Source of the DNA: Salipaludibacillus keqinensis
Lineage (GTDB): Bacteria > Bacillota > Bacilli > Bacillales > Salisediminibacteriaceae
NCBI RefSeq assembly: GCF_003226325.1
Contig: NZ_PDOD01000001.1
Coordinates: 310,001 to 374,000, forward strand
Direction: 5' to 3'
Length of the DNA stretch: 64,000 bases
In this document: one piece after another, positions 42,849-52,131 of the stretch
Position numbering within the stretch: the stretch's first letter is position 1
How the letters are laid out: the number at the start of each line of letters is the position of its first letter
Position numbers and translations under genes: made by a program
Notes under the pieces: model-generated
What the model saw: the letters and a program-made list of their open reading frames with translations, nothing else
Database searches by the model: none
What the model was told of the DNA's origin: nothing

Positions 42849-44900
42849 ATGAGTGAAAAAAAACAACTCAAGCCTCACATACCGATTCGTTTAAATATTC
42901 TGTTTTTTGTCGTATTTTTACTTTTTTCTGCCCTCATTTTACGATTAGGGGTCGTTCAAATTGTACAAGGGGAAGGGTATCAGGAGGAATTGGAGCGAAC
43001 GGTCAATATTAGCCAGCCGGTTGAAGCCCCCCGAGGGTTAATGTATGACCGCCACGGAAATGTGTTAGTGGATAATGAGCTACTATTTACGGTTACTTAT
43101 ACGAATAGAAATACATCACAAGACGAAATGATTGAAACAGCTACTCGGCTAAATGAATTCATTACTATGGACATTGAAGGAATTGAAGACCGCTTTGAGC
43201 GAGATCGAAAAGAATTTTGGGCTTTAATTAATGAAGAAGAGTACTTAGAAAAACTTTCTGTCCAAGAAGCAAATGAGCAAAACCTATCAGATAGTGAAGC
43301 TCACCTAGAAAGACTAGACTTAATCTCAGAAGAAGAGCTTAATCAACTAACTGATGAGGAATTAGAAATCTTTCTTATTTGGAGAGAATTTAATACGGGT
43401 TATAACAACCTTCCTCATAAAGTAAAGCGTCCGATTGAATACGAAGAAGCAGCGAAAATCATGGAGCACATGGAATATTTGCCTGGAGTAGACATTATTC
43501 GGGATTCGGCAAGGAGATATACTTACGGCGACACGCTAAGTTCGATTTTTGGAAGAGTAGGTTCTATTCCGAGAAATGATTTGAACTCATTTTTAGCCAA
43601 AGGCTATGAAAGAAACGAAGAAGTGGGTCGAAGCTACTTGGAAGCTCAGTATGAATCTGTCTTAAAAGGAAGACAAGGGGAGCTTGAAAACTATATGGAC
43701 CCTAATGGGAATTTCTTGAATAACCCTGAACAAAGATTAGGTAGCAGAGGAAATGACCTTGTTTTAACCTTTGACATGGAACTGCAACAACGAGTGAAAG
43801 AAGTGATAGAGGAGGAAGTGACCAGTTCATCAGCTAGGTTTGTCGAGGAAGAGGACGCCTATGTTGTCATGATGGACCCTCACACTGGTGAAGTGCTAGC
43901 TATGGCTGGACACGATAGTGACCTAGGCACGTTCACTCAAGGATACGAAGTAGGGTCATCAATGAAAGGTGCGACAGTCTTAGCCGGATTTGATACAGGG
44001 GCGATTTCTCCTGGCGATGGGGTTTACGATCGCACTTTAAAATTCAGTGGTTCACCTGACATCTCCTCTATTAGAAATTTAGGATATGTGAATGATTTGA
44101 CTGCCTTAGAGCGTTCATCAAACATTTATATGGTAGAAATCGCTATGAGGATGGTTGGATATATGTATGGCGTTTCTGGAACAAATTGGCCAGATATCAA
44201 TCCTGGATTTGATACACTTCGTTCATACTACAACCAGTTTGGTTTAGGTGTAGAAACAGGTATAGATTTGCCAGGAGAATTCGCAGGTGTCAGTGGAGGA
44301 AATCCTACAGGTCCTGGATCTCAAGGGAGTCTTCTCTTCTTCAGTTTCGGACAATTTGATACGTATACAACTATGCAGTTAGCTCAATATGCGTCAACAA
44401 TTGCAAATGACGGCTATAGAATTGCACCGAGAGTAGTAAAAGAGATCCGTGAACCTAGTACGACTAAAGGTGAATTGGGAGCTCTATCCCAGCAGCTTGA
44501 ACCGAAAATTTTGAATTACCTTGACGTAGATGAGTATCACCTCGATAGAATTAAGGAAGGCTTTCACCGGGTGATTCACGGGCCAGAGGGGACAGCTCGG
44601 ACCTATTTTGAAGATAGAGACTACAATCCAGCTGGAAAAACCGGGACATCTCAGGTGAGGATAAATGGAGAAGATGCAAACAACCAAACATTTGCTGGTT
44701 TTGCTCCTTACGATGAACCGGAAGTTTCGATTGCGGTCATCGTTCCGGGAACAGCCAATGAAGACAGCGCAGGGGTGGCCAATCGTATCGTAGAAGGGTC
44801 CCTAGACGCATACTTTGAATTGAAAGAAGAGCGAAATGGTCCTCAGATGCCAGACGATGGACCAGAAGTAGAGGAAGTTGAAAACGAAATTTCGGAATAA
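42849..44900 (+). CDS. pbpA: Penicillin-binding protein 2 (class B transpeptidase)
   Basis: Monofunctional transpeptidase cross-linking peptidoglycan outside the membrane; in B. subtilis PbpA acts in cylindrical wall and spore outgrowth. One N-terminal anchor (about 15-40), a PBP dimer domain beginning ISQPVEAPRGLMYDRHGNVL, then the catalytic domain with S370-S-M-K373, S-S-N (ERSSNIYM) and K-T-G-T. ATG 42849 is preceded by AAAGGGAC; an in-frame ATG 30 bases upstream is less likely. 683 residues with many acidic insertions. Confidence 0.94.
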   Translation: MSEKKQLKPHIPIRLNILFFVVFLLFSALILRLGVVQIVQGEGYQEELERTVNISQPVEAPRGLMYDRHGNVLVDNELLFTVTYTNRNTSQDEMIETATRLNEFITMDIEGIEDRFERDRKEFWALINEEEYLEKLSVQEANEQNLSDSEAHLERLDLISEEELNQLTDEELEIFLIWREFNTGYNNLPHKVKRPIEYEEAAKIMEHMEYLPGVDIIRDSARRYTYGDTLSSIFGRVGSIPRNDLNSFLAKGYERNEEVGRSYLEAQYESVLKGRQGELENYMDPNGNFLNNPEQRLGSRGNDLVLTFDMELQQRVKEVIEEEVTSSSARFVEEEDAYVVMMDPHTGEVLAMAGHDSDLGTFTQGYEVGSSMKGATVLAGFDTGAISPGDGVYDRTLKFSGSPDISSIRNLGYVNDLTALERSSNIYMVEIAMRMVGYMYGVSGTNWPDINPGFDTLRSYYNQFGLGVETGIDLPGEFAGVSGGNPTGPGSQGSLLFFSFGQFDTYTTMQLAQYASTIANDGYRIAPRVVKEIREPSTTKGELGALSQQLEPKILNYLDVDEYHLDRIKEGFHRVIHGPEGTARTYFEDRDYNPAGKTGTSQVRINGEDANNQTFAGFAPYDEPEVSIAVIVPGTANEDSAGVANRIVEGSLDAYFELKEERNGPQMPDDGPEVEEVENEISE

Positions 44901-44916
44901 CCGTATTGATATATTC

Positions 44917-44957
44917 AAAAGGCGTATGAGAGGTTTCCCTTTCATACGCCTTTTTTT
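44917..44957. terminator. Bidirectional terminator after pbpA
   Basis: AAAAGGCGTATGA / TCATACGCCTTTT, a 13-bp perfect stem with T tracts on both strands; it can also serve the converging yqzD-yqzC pair. Confidence 0.9.
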
Positions 44958-45000
44958 AAGTTTGGTTTTCTTCCCTCAAGCCAGTAAAGAAGGTCTACAT

Positions 45001-45492
45001 TTACGATGTAATAATAGTTACAATTTCCTCTACAGACATGTCACTATTCAGAGTGTATTCACCAAGCTGAATACGATCTTCAACACCTTGGGCTGCAAGC
45101 TCTTGCGCTAAGGACTCACTATCATGAATAATATTAAGTCTTACAAGTTTTTCTGAAATATCTTGTGATGTCATCCCTGGTTCAATTGATAGTATGCTGA
45201 AATAAACGGGATCGCTCTCTTCGGTGTTTGTTTCTGGTTCTTCTGAATCATCATTTTCTTGAGAGGAATCTTCCACTCCCTCTAATTGTTTCCGTAATGC
45301 TTCGTTTTCAACTTCTAATTGCTCTAGCTGTTCATATTCACCTTTTGACAAGGTGGTTTCACTTTGTTCTTCTAAGACGGCTGTTTCATCATAACTAAGT
45401 ACTTCAGGTTGCATGTAATATGTAGCAGCTAAAACTGTACCGGCTAAGAACAGGCCTGCAGCAGCCCCACGAAATGAATCTTTCGCACTCAT
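45001..45492 (-). CDS. yqzC: MltG/YceG-like N-terminal domain protein without catalytic domain
   Basis: A 163-residue anchored protein: one transmembrane segment (about 8-26), an acidic coiled region (35-90), then SILSIEPGMTSQDISEKLVRLNIIHDSE ... RIQLGEYTLNSDMSVEEIVTII (about 97-160). The last part matches the LysM-like N-terminal module of the endolytic transglycosylase MltG. The catalytic Glu-containing domain is absent, so it probably binds glycan only. It lies 54 bases after yqzD on the same strand; the symbol rests mainly on gene order. Confidence 0.75.
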   Translation of the reverse strand: MSAKDSFRGAAAGLFLAGTVLAATYYMQPEVLSYDETAVLEEQSETTLSKGEYEQLEQLEVENEALRKQLEGVEDSSQENDDSEEPETNTEESDPVYFSILSIEPGMTSQDISEKLVRLNIIHDSESLAQELAAQGVEDRIQLGEYTLNSDMSVEEIVTIITS

Positions 45493-45546
45493 AGGTGCCC
45501 TCCTTAACTAAAACAAGATAGTCTTCACAAATTCCTTTAAAAGGTG

Positions 45547-45879
45547 CTATTGAGCTAATAGCTGTTCGATCTTCTCTATAGAGTTTTCCGTTATTGAAGC
45601 AATTTCTTCAACAGAATGACCGTCTTCGTGCATAGCAAGTACGTCGTCTCGAGTGAGTGTTGATCGGGTATCAGAAGACAGCCCGGCATCTCCAATGACA
45701 TACTCTTCTTCGAGAATGGTTACTTTCTTTTTTAAATAATAAATTTCCTGCATCATCTGAATGGAGAGATTTTCAAGCTGTTTTTCTACATCTTGATGAG
45801 GATTTTTTTGGAAAAATGATAATAACAATAAAATGGCAGATAGACTAAATAAACCGATCAATATCCATTCCATTTTCAA
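45547..45879 (-). CDS. yqzD: YqzD-like membrane-anchored coiled-coil protein
   Basis: A 110-residue protein with an N-terminal transmembrane anchor (3-22), a cytoplasmic coiled coil (about 28-60) and a C-terminal helix-turn-helix-like module (TRDDVLAMHEDGHSVEEIASITENSIEKIEQLLA, about 77-110). Such a module usually recognises DNA or mediates pairing; here it is tethered to the membrane. AAGGAGGTTTG precedes the ATG. It probably forms an operon with yqzC. Function unknown. Confidence 0.75.
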   Translation of the reverse strand: MKMEWILIGLFSLSAILLLLSFFQKNPHQDVEKQLENLSIQMMQEIYYLKKKVTILEEEYVIGDAGLSSDTRSTLTRDDVLAMHEDGHSVEEIASITENSIEKIEQLLAQ

Positions 45880-46184
45880 ACCTCCTTACAAAAATTAGCT
45901 GTTCATCTTTCTAATAATATCAGAAATAGCGAGTGTTTGGAGGGGAGTTTTATCCAAACTTTCAAATATTAAGAGATGACAGGCAGGAATTGACGGATTT
46001 AAAAGATTGGTGACGGAATTTCTACGTGTTTTTCACGCAAGCAATATTAAAATGAAAAATAGTGTTGATAGATTAGTGAGTAGTAGACAATGACACAAAA
46101 TGACAAAAATACCTCCTTGTTGAAATGGACAAACCTCGGTACGATGAGTTTACAAAGGTGAACACTAAAGGAGAGAATACAATA

Positions 46185-46808
46185 ATGAAAAAACCTAAAA
46201 ATGAAGTAAGTCAATTCTATAAAGAATATCTAATAAAAATGAAAAATACCGTTATTCCATTTATGAGATTAACAGAGAATATGCATTATATGGAAAGTTC
46301 TACTGGGAATCTGAACATGAAGTGGATAAACCTCCCTAGCGATAATGAATTTACAACATTAAATAAATTAATGATTGAGAATAATACTCAAACATCGGTA
46401 CAACTGCAGTTATTGATTCATTACAGAGTGAATTCCAAACGTTCTATCCCATTTGTGTACTATTCTCCTAACAACGAAGCAATCATGGTATGTAACAGTA
46501 GCATGTATTATTTAATAGGGGGGCTTGGTCCTCTAGGAGGGCCAACTCAATATCAAACGAATGAAATAGATCTTGCATCTAGTTCAACCACTGACTCTAA
46601 TCGTTCTATGTATCAACCCCTTTCTCAAGAAAGTTCTGCATGGGGAATGGTTTATGATGTGTTGATTGAACCTAATAGCATTGCTCACTTGTACGATTGG
46701 GAAATCGCTCATGAACAATTATACAAACTGGAAACGATTCATGAACAATACAAGGAATTATTAGGAAATAAAGTGCCTAAACGAGTAAAGCTTTTAAAAA
46801 GATCTTAG
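46185..46808 (+). CDS. Hypothetical protein, unrecognised
   Basis: A 207-residue soluble protein that I do not recognise. It lacks a signal peptide or membrane segment, has two cysteines at most, a Gly-rich stretch (YYLIGGLGPLGGPTQYQ, about 107-123) and a helical, basic C terminus (KETIHEQYKE-like to VKLLKRS). ATG 46185 is chosen since AAAGGAGAG lies nine bases upstream. The 305 bases before it (45880-46184) are AT-rich with no other gene. It sits between two conserved blocks and may be strain-specific. Confidence 0.6.
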   Translation: MKKPKNEVSQFYKEYLIKMKNTVIPFMRLTENMHYMESSTGNLNMKWINLPSDNEFTTLNKLMIENNTQTSVQLQLLIHYRVNSKRSIPFVYYSPNNEAIMVCNSSMYYLIGGLGPLGGPTQYQTNEIDLASSSTTDSNRSMYQPLSQESSAWGMVYDVLIEPNSIAHLYDWEIAHEQLYKLETIHEQYKELLGNKVPKRVKLLKRS

Positions 46809-46896
46809 AAGATCTCGTTGTTTCACTTGAATGTCTCAACAAACTCTGCTATTATTTTTAAAGTATGAGTAAGTATAGAGTTTGGAGGGGAAAAAC

Positions 46897-47046
46897 ATGC
46901 GTGTACAAGTCACTTTAGCTTGCACTGAGACAGGCGACCGTAACTACATTACGACAAAAAATAAACGTACGAACCCAGATCGTATGGAGCTTAAGAAATT
47001 CAGCCCGCGTCTAGGCCGTCACACGTTACACCGTGAGACAAAGTAA
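46897..47046 (+). CDS. rpmG: 50S ribosomal protein L33
   Basis: A 49-residue L33, shorter than usual gene-calling limits. The sequence [20 protein letters not shown] and the end LHRETK are diagnostic. Only one cysteine (Cys9) remains; the four zinc-binding cysteines of C+ type L33 are absent, so this is the zinc-independent form. TTTGGAGGGG precedes the ATG and a strong terminator overlaps the stop. It matches rpmGA of B. subtilis by position next to yqgN. Confidence 0.96.
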   Translation: MRVQVTLACTETGDRNYITTKNKRTNPDRMELKKFSPRLGRHTLHRETK

Positions 47047-47074
47047 GCAGAAGATTTTTCTTCTGCTTTTTTTT
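47046..47074 (+). terminator. Terminator of rpmG
   Basis: AGCAGAAGA / TCTTCTGCT, a 9-bp perfect stem with a tetraloop and eight T residues. Confidence 0.92.
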
Positions 47075-47312
47075 GTCTTTTTTTACGAACTACATAGTTT
47101 ACCTTCTCATTTATCTAAATTATTCATCCTTATCTGAATGATCATCTAGCACATAAAAGTTGAATAGCTTGTTATAAGATCTTGTTAAGAAAAAGATTAT
47201 TGCTCCATTTGTTTGGAATAGCAATGAAGAATTGTTAAAATCGACAGTATTCTCCAACAGAGGATTTATAAAAAATGGTAAAATTATAGTAGAGTTGAAA
47301 GGGTGGAGTTGT

Positions 47313-47906
47313 ATGGATAAAGATGCTCTCCGGAAAGAATGGAAACGAAGACTTTCTTCATTGAGTGAAGAAAAAAGGAATGAATGGTTACATCAGATGT
47401 ATGACAAGTTATTTTCCCATGAATATTGGACGAGTAGCCAAATCATTGGTGTGACAGTTTCAATTGGGAATGAAATTGATACGCGACCAATCATTGAGCA
47501 AGCATGGAAAGAAGGGAAAGTCGTTGCTATACCTAAATGTAATCCGATAAATAAGAGTTTGTCTTTTTATCAATTCAACGATGATGATCAACTGGAAAGT
47601 CATTATTTTGGGCTGAAGGAACCTAACCCTGACCTTTGCGAAAAAATACATGTTTCTGATATGGATTTACTCCTTGTGCCGGGCCTTGTGTTTGATCACT
47701 CAGGTTATCGAGTTGGTCATGGTGGCGGGTACTATGATCGCTTCTTATCAAAAGAAAATGATTTACTAACAGCTGCACTCTGTTTCGAGATGCAGCTTGT
47801 AGAAAATCTACCTCATGAAAGACACGATATACCAGTTGGAGTCATCATTACATCTGATAAATGGATCGAATCGCGTAAGAAATCTGAAAACAATAGGTTT
47901 CAATAG
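47313..47906 (+). CDS. yqgN: 5-formyltetrahydrofolate cyclo-ligase
   Basis: Converts 5-formyl-THF to 5,10-methenyl-THF with ATP, clearing an inhibitory folate. The C-terminal signature VGHGGGYYDRFLS (about 143-155) and the N-terminal DALRKEWKRRL are typical. ATG 47313 has GGGTGGAG just upstream; the longer reading frame would add 27 unconserved residues. The 197-residue length fits. DUF92 follows after 16 bases. Confidence 0.93.
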   Translation: MDKDALRKEWKRRLSSLSEEKRNEWLHQMYDKLFSHEYWTSSQIIGVTVSIGNEIDTRPIIEQAWKEGKVVAIPKCNPINKSLSFYQFNDDDQLESHYFGLKEPNPDLCEKIHVSDMDLLLVPGLVFDHSGYRVGHGGGYYDRFLSKENDLLTAALCFEMQLVENLPHERHDIPVGVIITSDKWIESRKKSENNRFQ

Positions 47907-47922
47907 GGAAAGAGCTATAACA

Positions 47923-48747
47923 ATGACACTACTTACAAATGAATACGTATTATTAGTTGGCGTTGTATTAATAGCATATATTTCATTCAAAAAAGAAGCA
48001 TTAACGAAAACGGGAATGGCGGCAAGTATTGTTATAGGAGGAATCATCACTTTTGCTTTTTCACTATATGGACTGCTAATATTAGCCTCTTTTTTTCTTT
48101 CCTCAAGTATATTAGGAAGGAAGTTAGATGGTACTCAAGGGAGACACGAGACCTTTGAAGAAAAAGGAGAAAAGAGAGATGCGAAACAAGTGTTGGCAAA
48201 CGGCGGTTGGGCAGCTGCAGCTTCGTTGTTATTTATCCTGACGGATGACATGATTTGGCTCCTCGCCTTTATTTCATCTCTAGCCTCGGCTAATAGCGAC
48301 ACTTGGGCCTCTGCAATTGGAAAGCAGAGCCATTCTCCTCCTCGCAGACTGTTAACGAAAGAAGTCGTTCCCGTTGGACAGTCCGGCGGGACGACGAGGC
48401 TTGGAAATTTAGGGGCCCTAATGGGGAGCGCGTTCGTCGTTCTCATTGGATACTTACTTATTAACATGCAAGATTTTGGTTCTGTTCCTGTTCCTTGGTT
48501 TGTTTGGTGCCTCATAATTATGGTCGGTTTTATATCCCAATGGATTGATGCTTTAAGTGGCGATTTTCTACAAGCTTTGTATCAATGTAACAAATGTGGG
48601 CGCTTTACAGAGAGAAATATCCATTGCAAAAAGTCGACCACCATAGTAAAAGGAAGAATGTGGATGGATAATGACTTCGTTAACCATTTGTGTACAGTTT
48701 TTGGCTTTATTTTAGGTGCAATGATTGGTGTTTATTTCAACATCTAG
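47923..48747 (+). CDS. DUF92 family integral membrane protein
   Basis: A 274-residue membrane protein of the DUF92/TIGR00297 family with about six segments. The conserved block ANSDTWASAIGKQSHSPPRRL followed by EVVPVGQSGGTTRLGNLGAL (about 120-168) marks the family; plant relatives (VTE6) act as phytyl-phosphate kinases, so an isoprenoid-phosphate kinase role is conceivable but unproven. ATG 47923 is chosen because the hydrophobic N terminus starts there. It lies between yqgN and a ThiF-like gene, all closely spaced. Confidence 0.85.
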   Translation: MTLLTNEYVLLVGVVLIAYISFKKEALTKTGMAASIVIGGIITFAFSLYGLLILASFFLSSSILGRKLDGTQGRHETFEEKGEKRDAKQVLANGGWAAAASLLFILTDDMIWLLAFISSLASANSDTWASAIGKQSHSPPRRLLTKEVVPVGQSGGTTRLGNLGALMGSAFVVLIGYLLINMQDFGSVPVPWFVWCLIIMVGFISQWIDALSGDFLQALYQCNKCGRFTERNIHCKKSTTIVKGRMWMDNDFVNHLCTVFGFILGAMIGVYFNI

Positions 48748-48762
48748 AGAGGAAGATTTAAG

Positions 48763-49785
48763 ATGGAGGAACTTTGGGGACGTTATTCTAGACAAATGCT
48801 ATTTCATCCCATTGGCAAAGAAGGACAAGAACATCTACTAAATGGAAAGGTGCTTATTGTCGGAATGGGCGCGTTAGGTACAGTAGTGGCTAACCATCTT
48901 GCTAGAGCAGGAGTGGGAAATCTCGTTTTTTGCGATCGTGACTACGTTGAAATGAGTAATTTACAGAGGCAAACCCTTTTTGATGAAGATGATGTAGCTC
49001 GCTTCCTGCCTAAGGCGGTGGCAGCTGAACAAAAGCTCCGAAAGTTAAATAGTAGTATTAACATTGAGGGGCATGTAACTGATATTACATCCGAAAATGT
49101 GGAAGAATTCATGAACGGGGTCGACGTTATCATTGATGGGACGGATAATTTCCAAACACGGTATTTATTAAATGATGTGGCGTATAAATACGAGGTTCCT
49201 TTCATCTATGGTGGAGCGGTCAGTTCAAGAGGAATGGAAGCTGTATTCATTCCAGGAAAAACGTCCTGCTTGCGGTGTCTTTTTCCCACGCACGACTCCA
49301 CAGGACAGACGTGCGATACGATTGGCGTTCTTTCACCTGTAGTTGATATTGTAGCCAGTCTTGAGGCTCTTGCTTGCTTGAAGCTATTATCGGGGAATGA
49401 GGATGAGATTTCTCCTGAGCTATCAACTTTTGATGTATGGAACAATCATCATTTCTCCATGAAATTAGGCAAGGCTCATGAAGCTTGTCCTACGTGTCAA
49501 TTAAAAGAGTTTCCTTCACTAACTCAATCAACACAAAACGATGTCACTACCTTGTGTGGACGAGACACGGTTCAGATAGTAGGACCAAATGAATTTGATT
49601 TAGTGGTGTGGGAAAGCAAGCTAAACCCAATTGTTAGAGCTGTAAAAAGAACTCCTTTTTTATTAAGAGTGTATTTACATGAAGGAGAAAAAATTGTCAT
49701 GTTCCCCGACGGGCGCACGTTGATTCAAGGAACAGAAGATGTTTCAAGGGCTAAATCATTGTTTTCTAAATATATTGGAATGTAA
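48763..49785 (+). CDS. ThiF/MoeB-family adenylyltransferase
   Basis: E1-like enzyme that adenylates the C terminus of a sulfur carrier (ThiS or MoaD). The nucleotide site VGMGALGTVVANHLARAGVG (about 33-52), the arginine motif SNLQRQTLF, zinc cysteines in CLRCLF and CPTCQ, and the reactive-loop cysteine in GQTCDTIGVLSPV are present. At 340 residues it has the C-terminal extension seen in Bacillus MoeB/ThiF. No carrier gene adjoins, so thiamine versus molybdopterin cannot be decided. Confidence 0.9.
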   Translation: MEELWGRYSRQMLFHPIGKEGQEHLLNGKVLIVGMGALGTVVANHLARAGVGNLVFCDRDYVEMSNLQRQTLFDEDDVARFLPKAVAAEQKLRKLNSSINIEGHVTDITSENVEEFMNGVDVIIDGTDNFQTRYLLNDVAYKYEVPFIYGGAVSSRGMEAVFIPGKTSCLRCLFPTHDSTGQTCDTIGVLSPVVDIVASLEALACLKLLSGNEDEISPELSTFDVWNNHHFSMKLGKAHEACPTCQLKEFPSLTQSTQNDVTTLCGRDTVQIVGPNEFDLVVWESKLNPIVRAVKRTPFLLRVYLHEGEKIVMFPDGRTLIQGTEDVSRAKSLFSKYIGM

Positions 49786-49816
49786 ATACTGTGACAATGT
49801 AACAAAATAGACATTT

Positions 49817-49830
49817 CGTAATCGCTTTCA
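49817..49830 (-). promoter_or_regulatory. cre (CcpA) site upstream of ldh
   Basis: The minus strand reads TGAAAGCGATTACG, 13 of 14 positions of the consensus TGWAANCGNTNWCA. It lies just upstream of the candidate -35 (TTTAAA, 49835-49840), a position compatible with CcpA activation. Confidence 0.6.
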
Positions 49831-49843
49831 TGACTTTAAACAA

Positions 49844-49861
49844 TTGTGAAATGATGTACAA
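49844..49861 (+). promoter_or_regulatory. Rex operator overlapping the ldh promoter
   Basis: TTGTGAAATGATGTACAA resembles the Rex site TTGTGAANNNNTTCACAA, with a perfect left half. It covers the region up to the candidate -10 TACAAT (49857-49862). Redox repression of ldh by Rex is established in B. subtilis. Confidence 0.7.
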
Positions 49862-49914
49862 TGTAATTAGGAAGACGGTATTCATGTAAATAAATGCCTC
49901 AAATTATCACTTGA

Positions 49915-50886
<972 letters not shown>

Positions 50887-50903
50887 AATAAACGGACGAC
50901 CAA

Positions 50904-50937
50904 GGGCTGTATACTGAACAATACAGCTCTTTTTTTA
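50904..50937 (+). terminator. Terminator of ldh
   Basis: GGGCTGTAT / ATACAGCTC, a 9-bp stem with one G-U pair, an 8-base loop and seven T residues. Confidence 0.9.
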
Positions 50938-51098
50938 TATCGAGCACTTTAAAAATGTTTCTTTCCAATAGCTTTAAATGACTTTATTTTTACTTAAATG
51001 GGGCTATCTACTTTAGGTTTTTGCAATAAGTCAAGTTTTTCTTATAGGATAAGAAATCGCATTTTGTCTCACTCTAATAAATAAAGGAGAGTGATGAC

Positions 51099-51275
51099 AT
51101 GTTGAAGTGGATGATCTATGCTACAATCATGATTCTGATTACAATGATTTATAAAAAGCGTTACAGAGTAATAAACAAAATCCTATCTGTAAAATGGATG
51201 AGGAGGCTTACAGTTTCTTTTGTCATGAGAATCCCGTCTGTTAGAGAAAAGATGATGTATGAAACGTTCAAATAG
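51099..51275 (+). CDS. Small basic membrane protein (58 aa)
   Basis: A short gene missed at a 60-codon cutoff. AAAGGAGAGTG lies well placed before the ATG. The product has one transmembrane helix (about residues 3-18, MIYATIMILITMIY) followed by a strongly basic tail (KKRYR ... VKWMRRL ... VREK), so the N terminus is probably outside and the tail cytoplasmic. I do not recognise it; similar short basic membrane proteins occur in Bacillaceae. A weak hairpin (AGGCCC / GGGTCT, 51274-51296) overlaps the stop. Confidence 0.7.
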   Translation: MLKWMIYATIMILITMIYKKRYRVINKILSVKWMRRLTVSFVMRIPSVREKMMYETFK

Positions 51276-51382
51276 GCCCAGAATCAGGGTCTTTTGTTTG
51301 TTATGCAATGATTAGGGAATTGGGTTTACATAGAGGTAACAACCGTTCATTTGGTATACTTAATTTCGGGGGGAATAATCAT

Positions 51383-52129
51383 ATGACAAAGTGGAAAGCG
51401 ATTGTATTTGATCTAGATAATACGCTATTTAGTCATGAAAAAGCGTTTAAAAAGGCAATAAAAGAATGTTTTCATACATATCAGCAAAAACATGTGCCAG
51501 AAAATAAACAAATAGATGACCAGAAATTTTTTTCAGTATTTAAATATTATAGTGATTATTTTTGGGACAAATTTGAGCATGGCGAAGTGACAGGGAATGA
51601 ATACCGCCGTATGCGCTTTAATGAAACGATGAAGGAATTAAATTTACCTTACAATAATGAAATGGCTGATCGTTTTCACAGTCACTATTATAGAGTAGTA
51701 GATGAATTTAGTGTACCGTTTGAAGGAGTACATGAATTGTTACAAACGGTTAATGACCACCATGTAAAAATGGCAATAATAACAAATGGAACAGTGGATA
51801 CTCAATATAAAAAAGTTGAAAAAATCGGAGTGGACAAATGGATTGAACGGAGCGCTATATTGGTATCTGAAGAAGTAGGCTTTGCCAAGCCAAGGAAAGA
51901 AATATTTTTAGCAGCAGAACGGGCCTTAGGTGTCACTAGTAAAGATATCTTGTTTATAGGTGATTCTTGGAAGCATGATGTTATAGGAGCGATTGAAGCA
52001 GGATGGGATGCAGCATTTCTTAATTCACGTCGTGAAGATAGGTCATCTTCTCATCAACCTGTATGTGAATACACCCATTTTCAAGACATGAAAAAGGAAA
52101 TAATCAACTTAATGATAGAAGGGAGTTAA
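51383..52129 (+). CDS. HAD superfamily hydrolase
   Basis: A 248-residue haloacid-dehalogenase-like phosphatase. Motif I FDLDNTLFS (about 10-18), motif II ITNGT, motif III Lys in FAKPRKEIF and motif IV GDSWKHDVIGA are present. A helical cap between motifs I and II places it in subclass I (phosphoglycolate phosphatase/YjjG-like). ATG 51383 is preferred, after GGGGGGAATAATC. It ends 2 bases before gluP, suggesting coupling. Confidence 0.88.
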   Translation: MTKWKAIVFDLDNTLFSHEKAFKKAIKECFHTYQQKHVPENKQIDDQKFFSVFKYYSDYFWDKFEHGEVTGNEYRRMRFNETMKELNLPYNNEMADRFHSHYYRVVDEFSVPFEGVHELLQTVNDHHVKMAIITNGTVDTQYKKVEKIGVDKWIERSAILVSEEVGFAKPRKEIFLAAERALGVTSKDILFIGDSWKHDVIGAIEAGWDAAFLNSRREDRSSSHQPVCEYTHFQDMKKEIINLMIEGS

Positions 52130-52131
52130 TC

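Noticed and set aside
48135-48515. 126-codon minus-strand frame inside the DUF92 gene
   Set aside because: Shadow of a well-conserved gene in the other direction; no RBS or recognisable domain.
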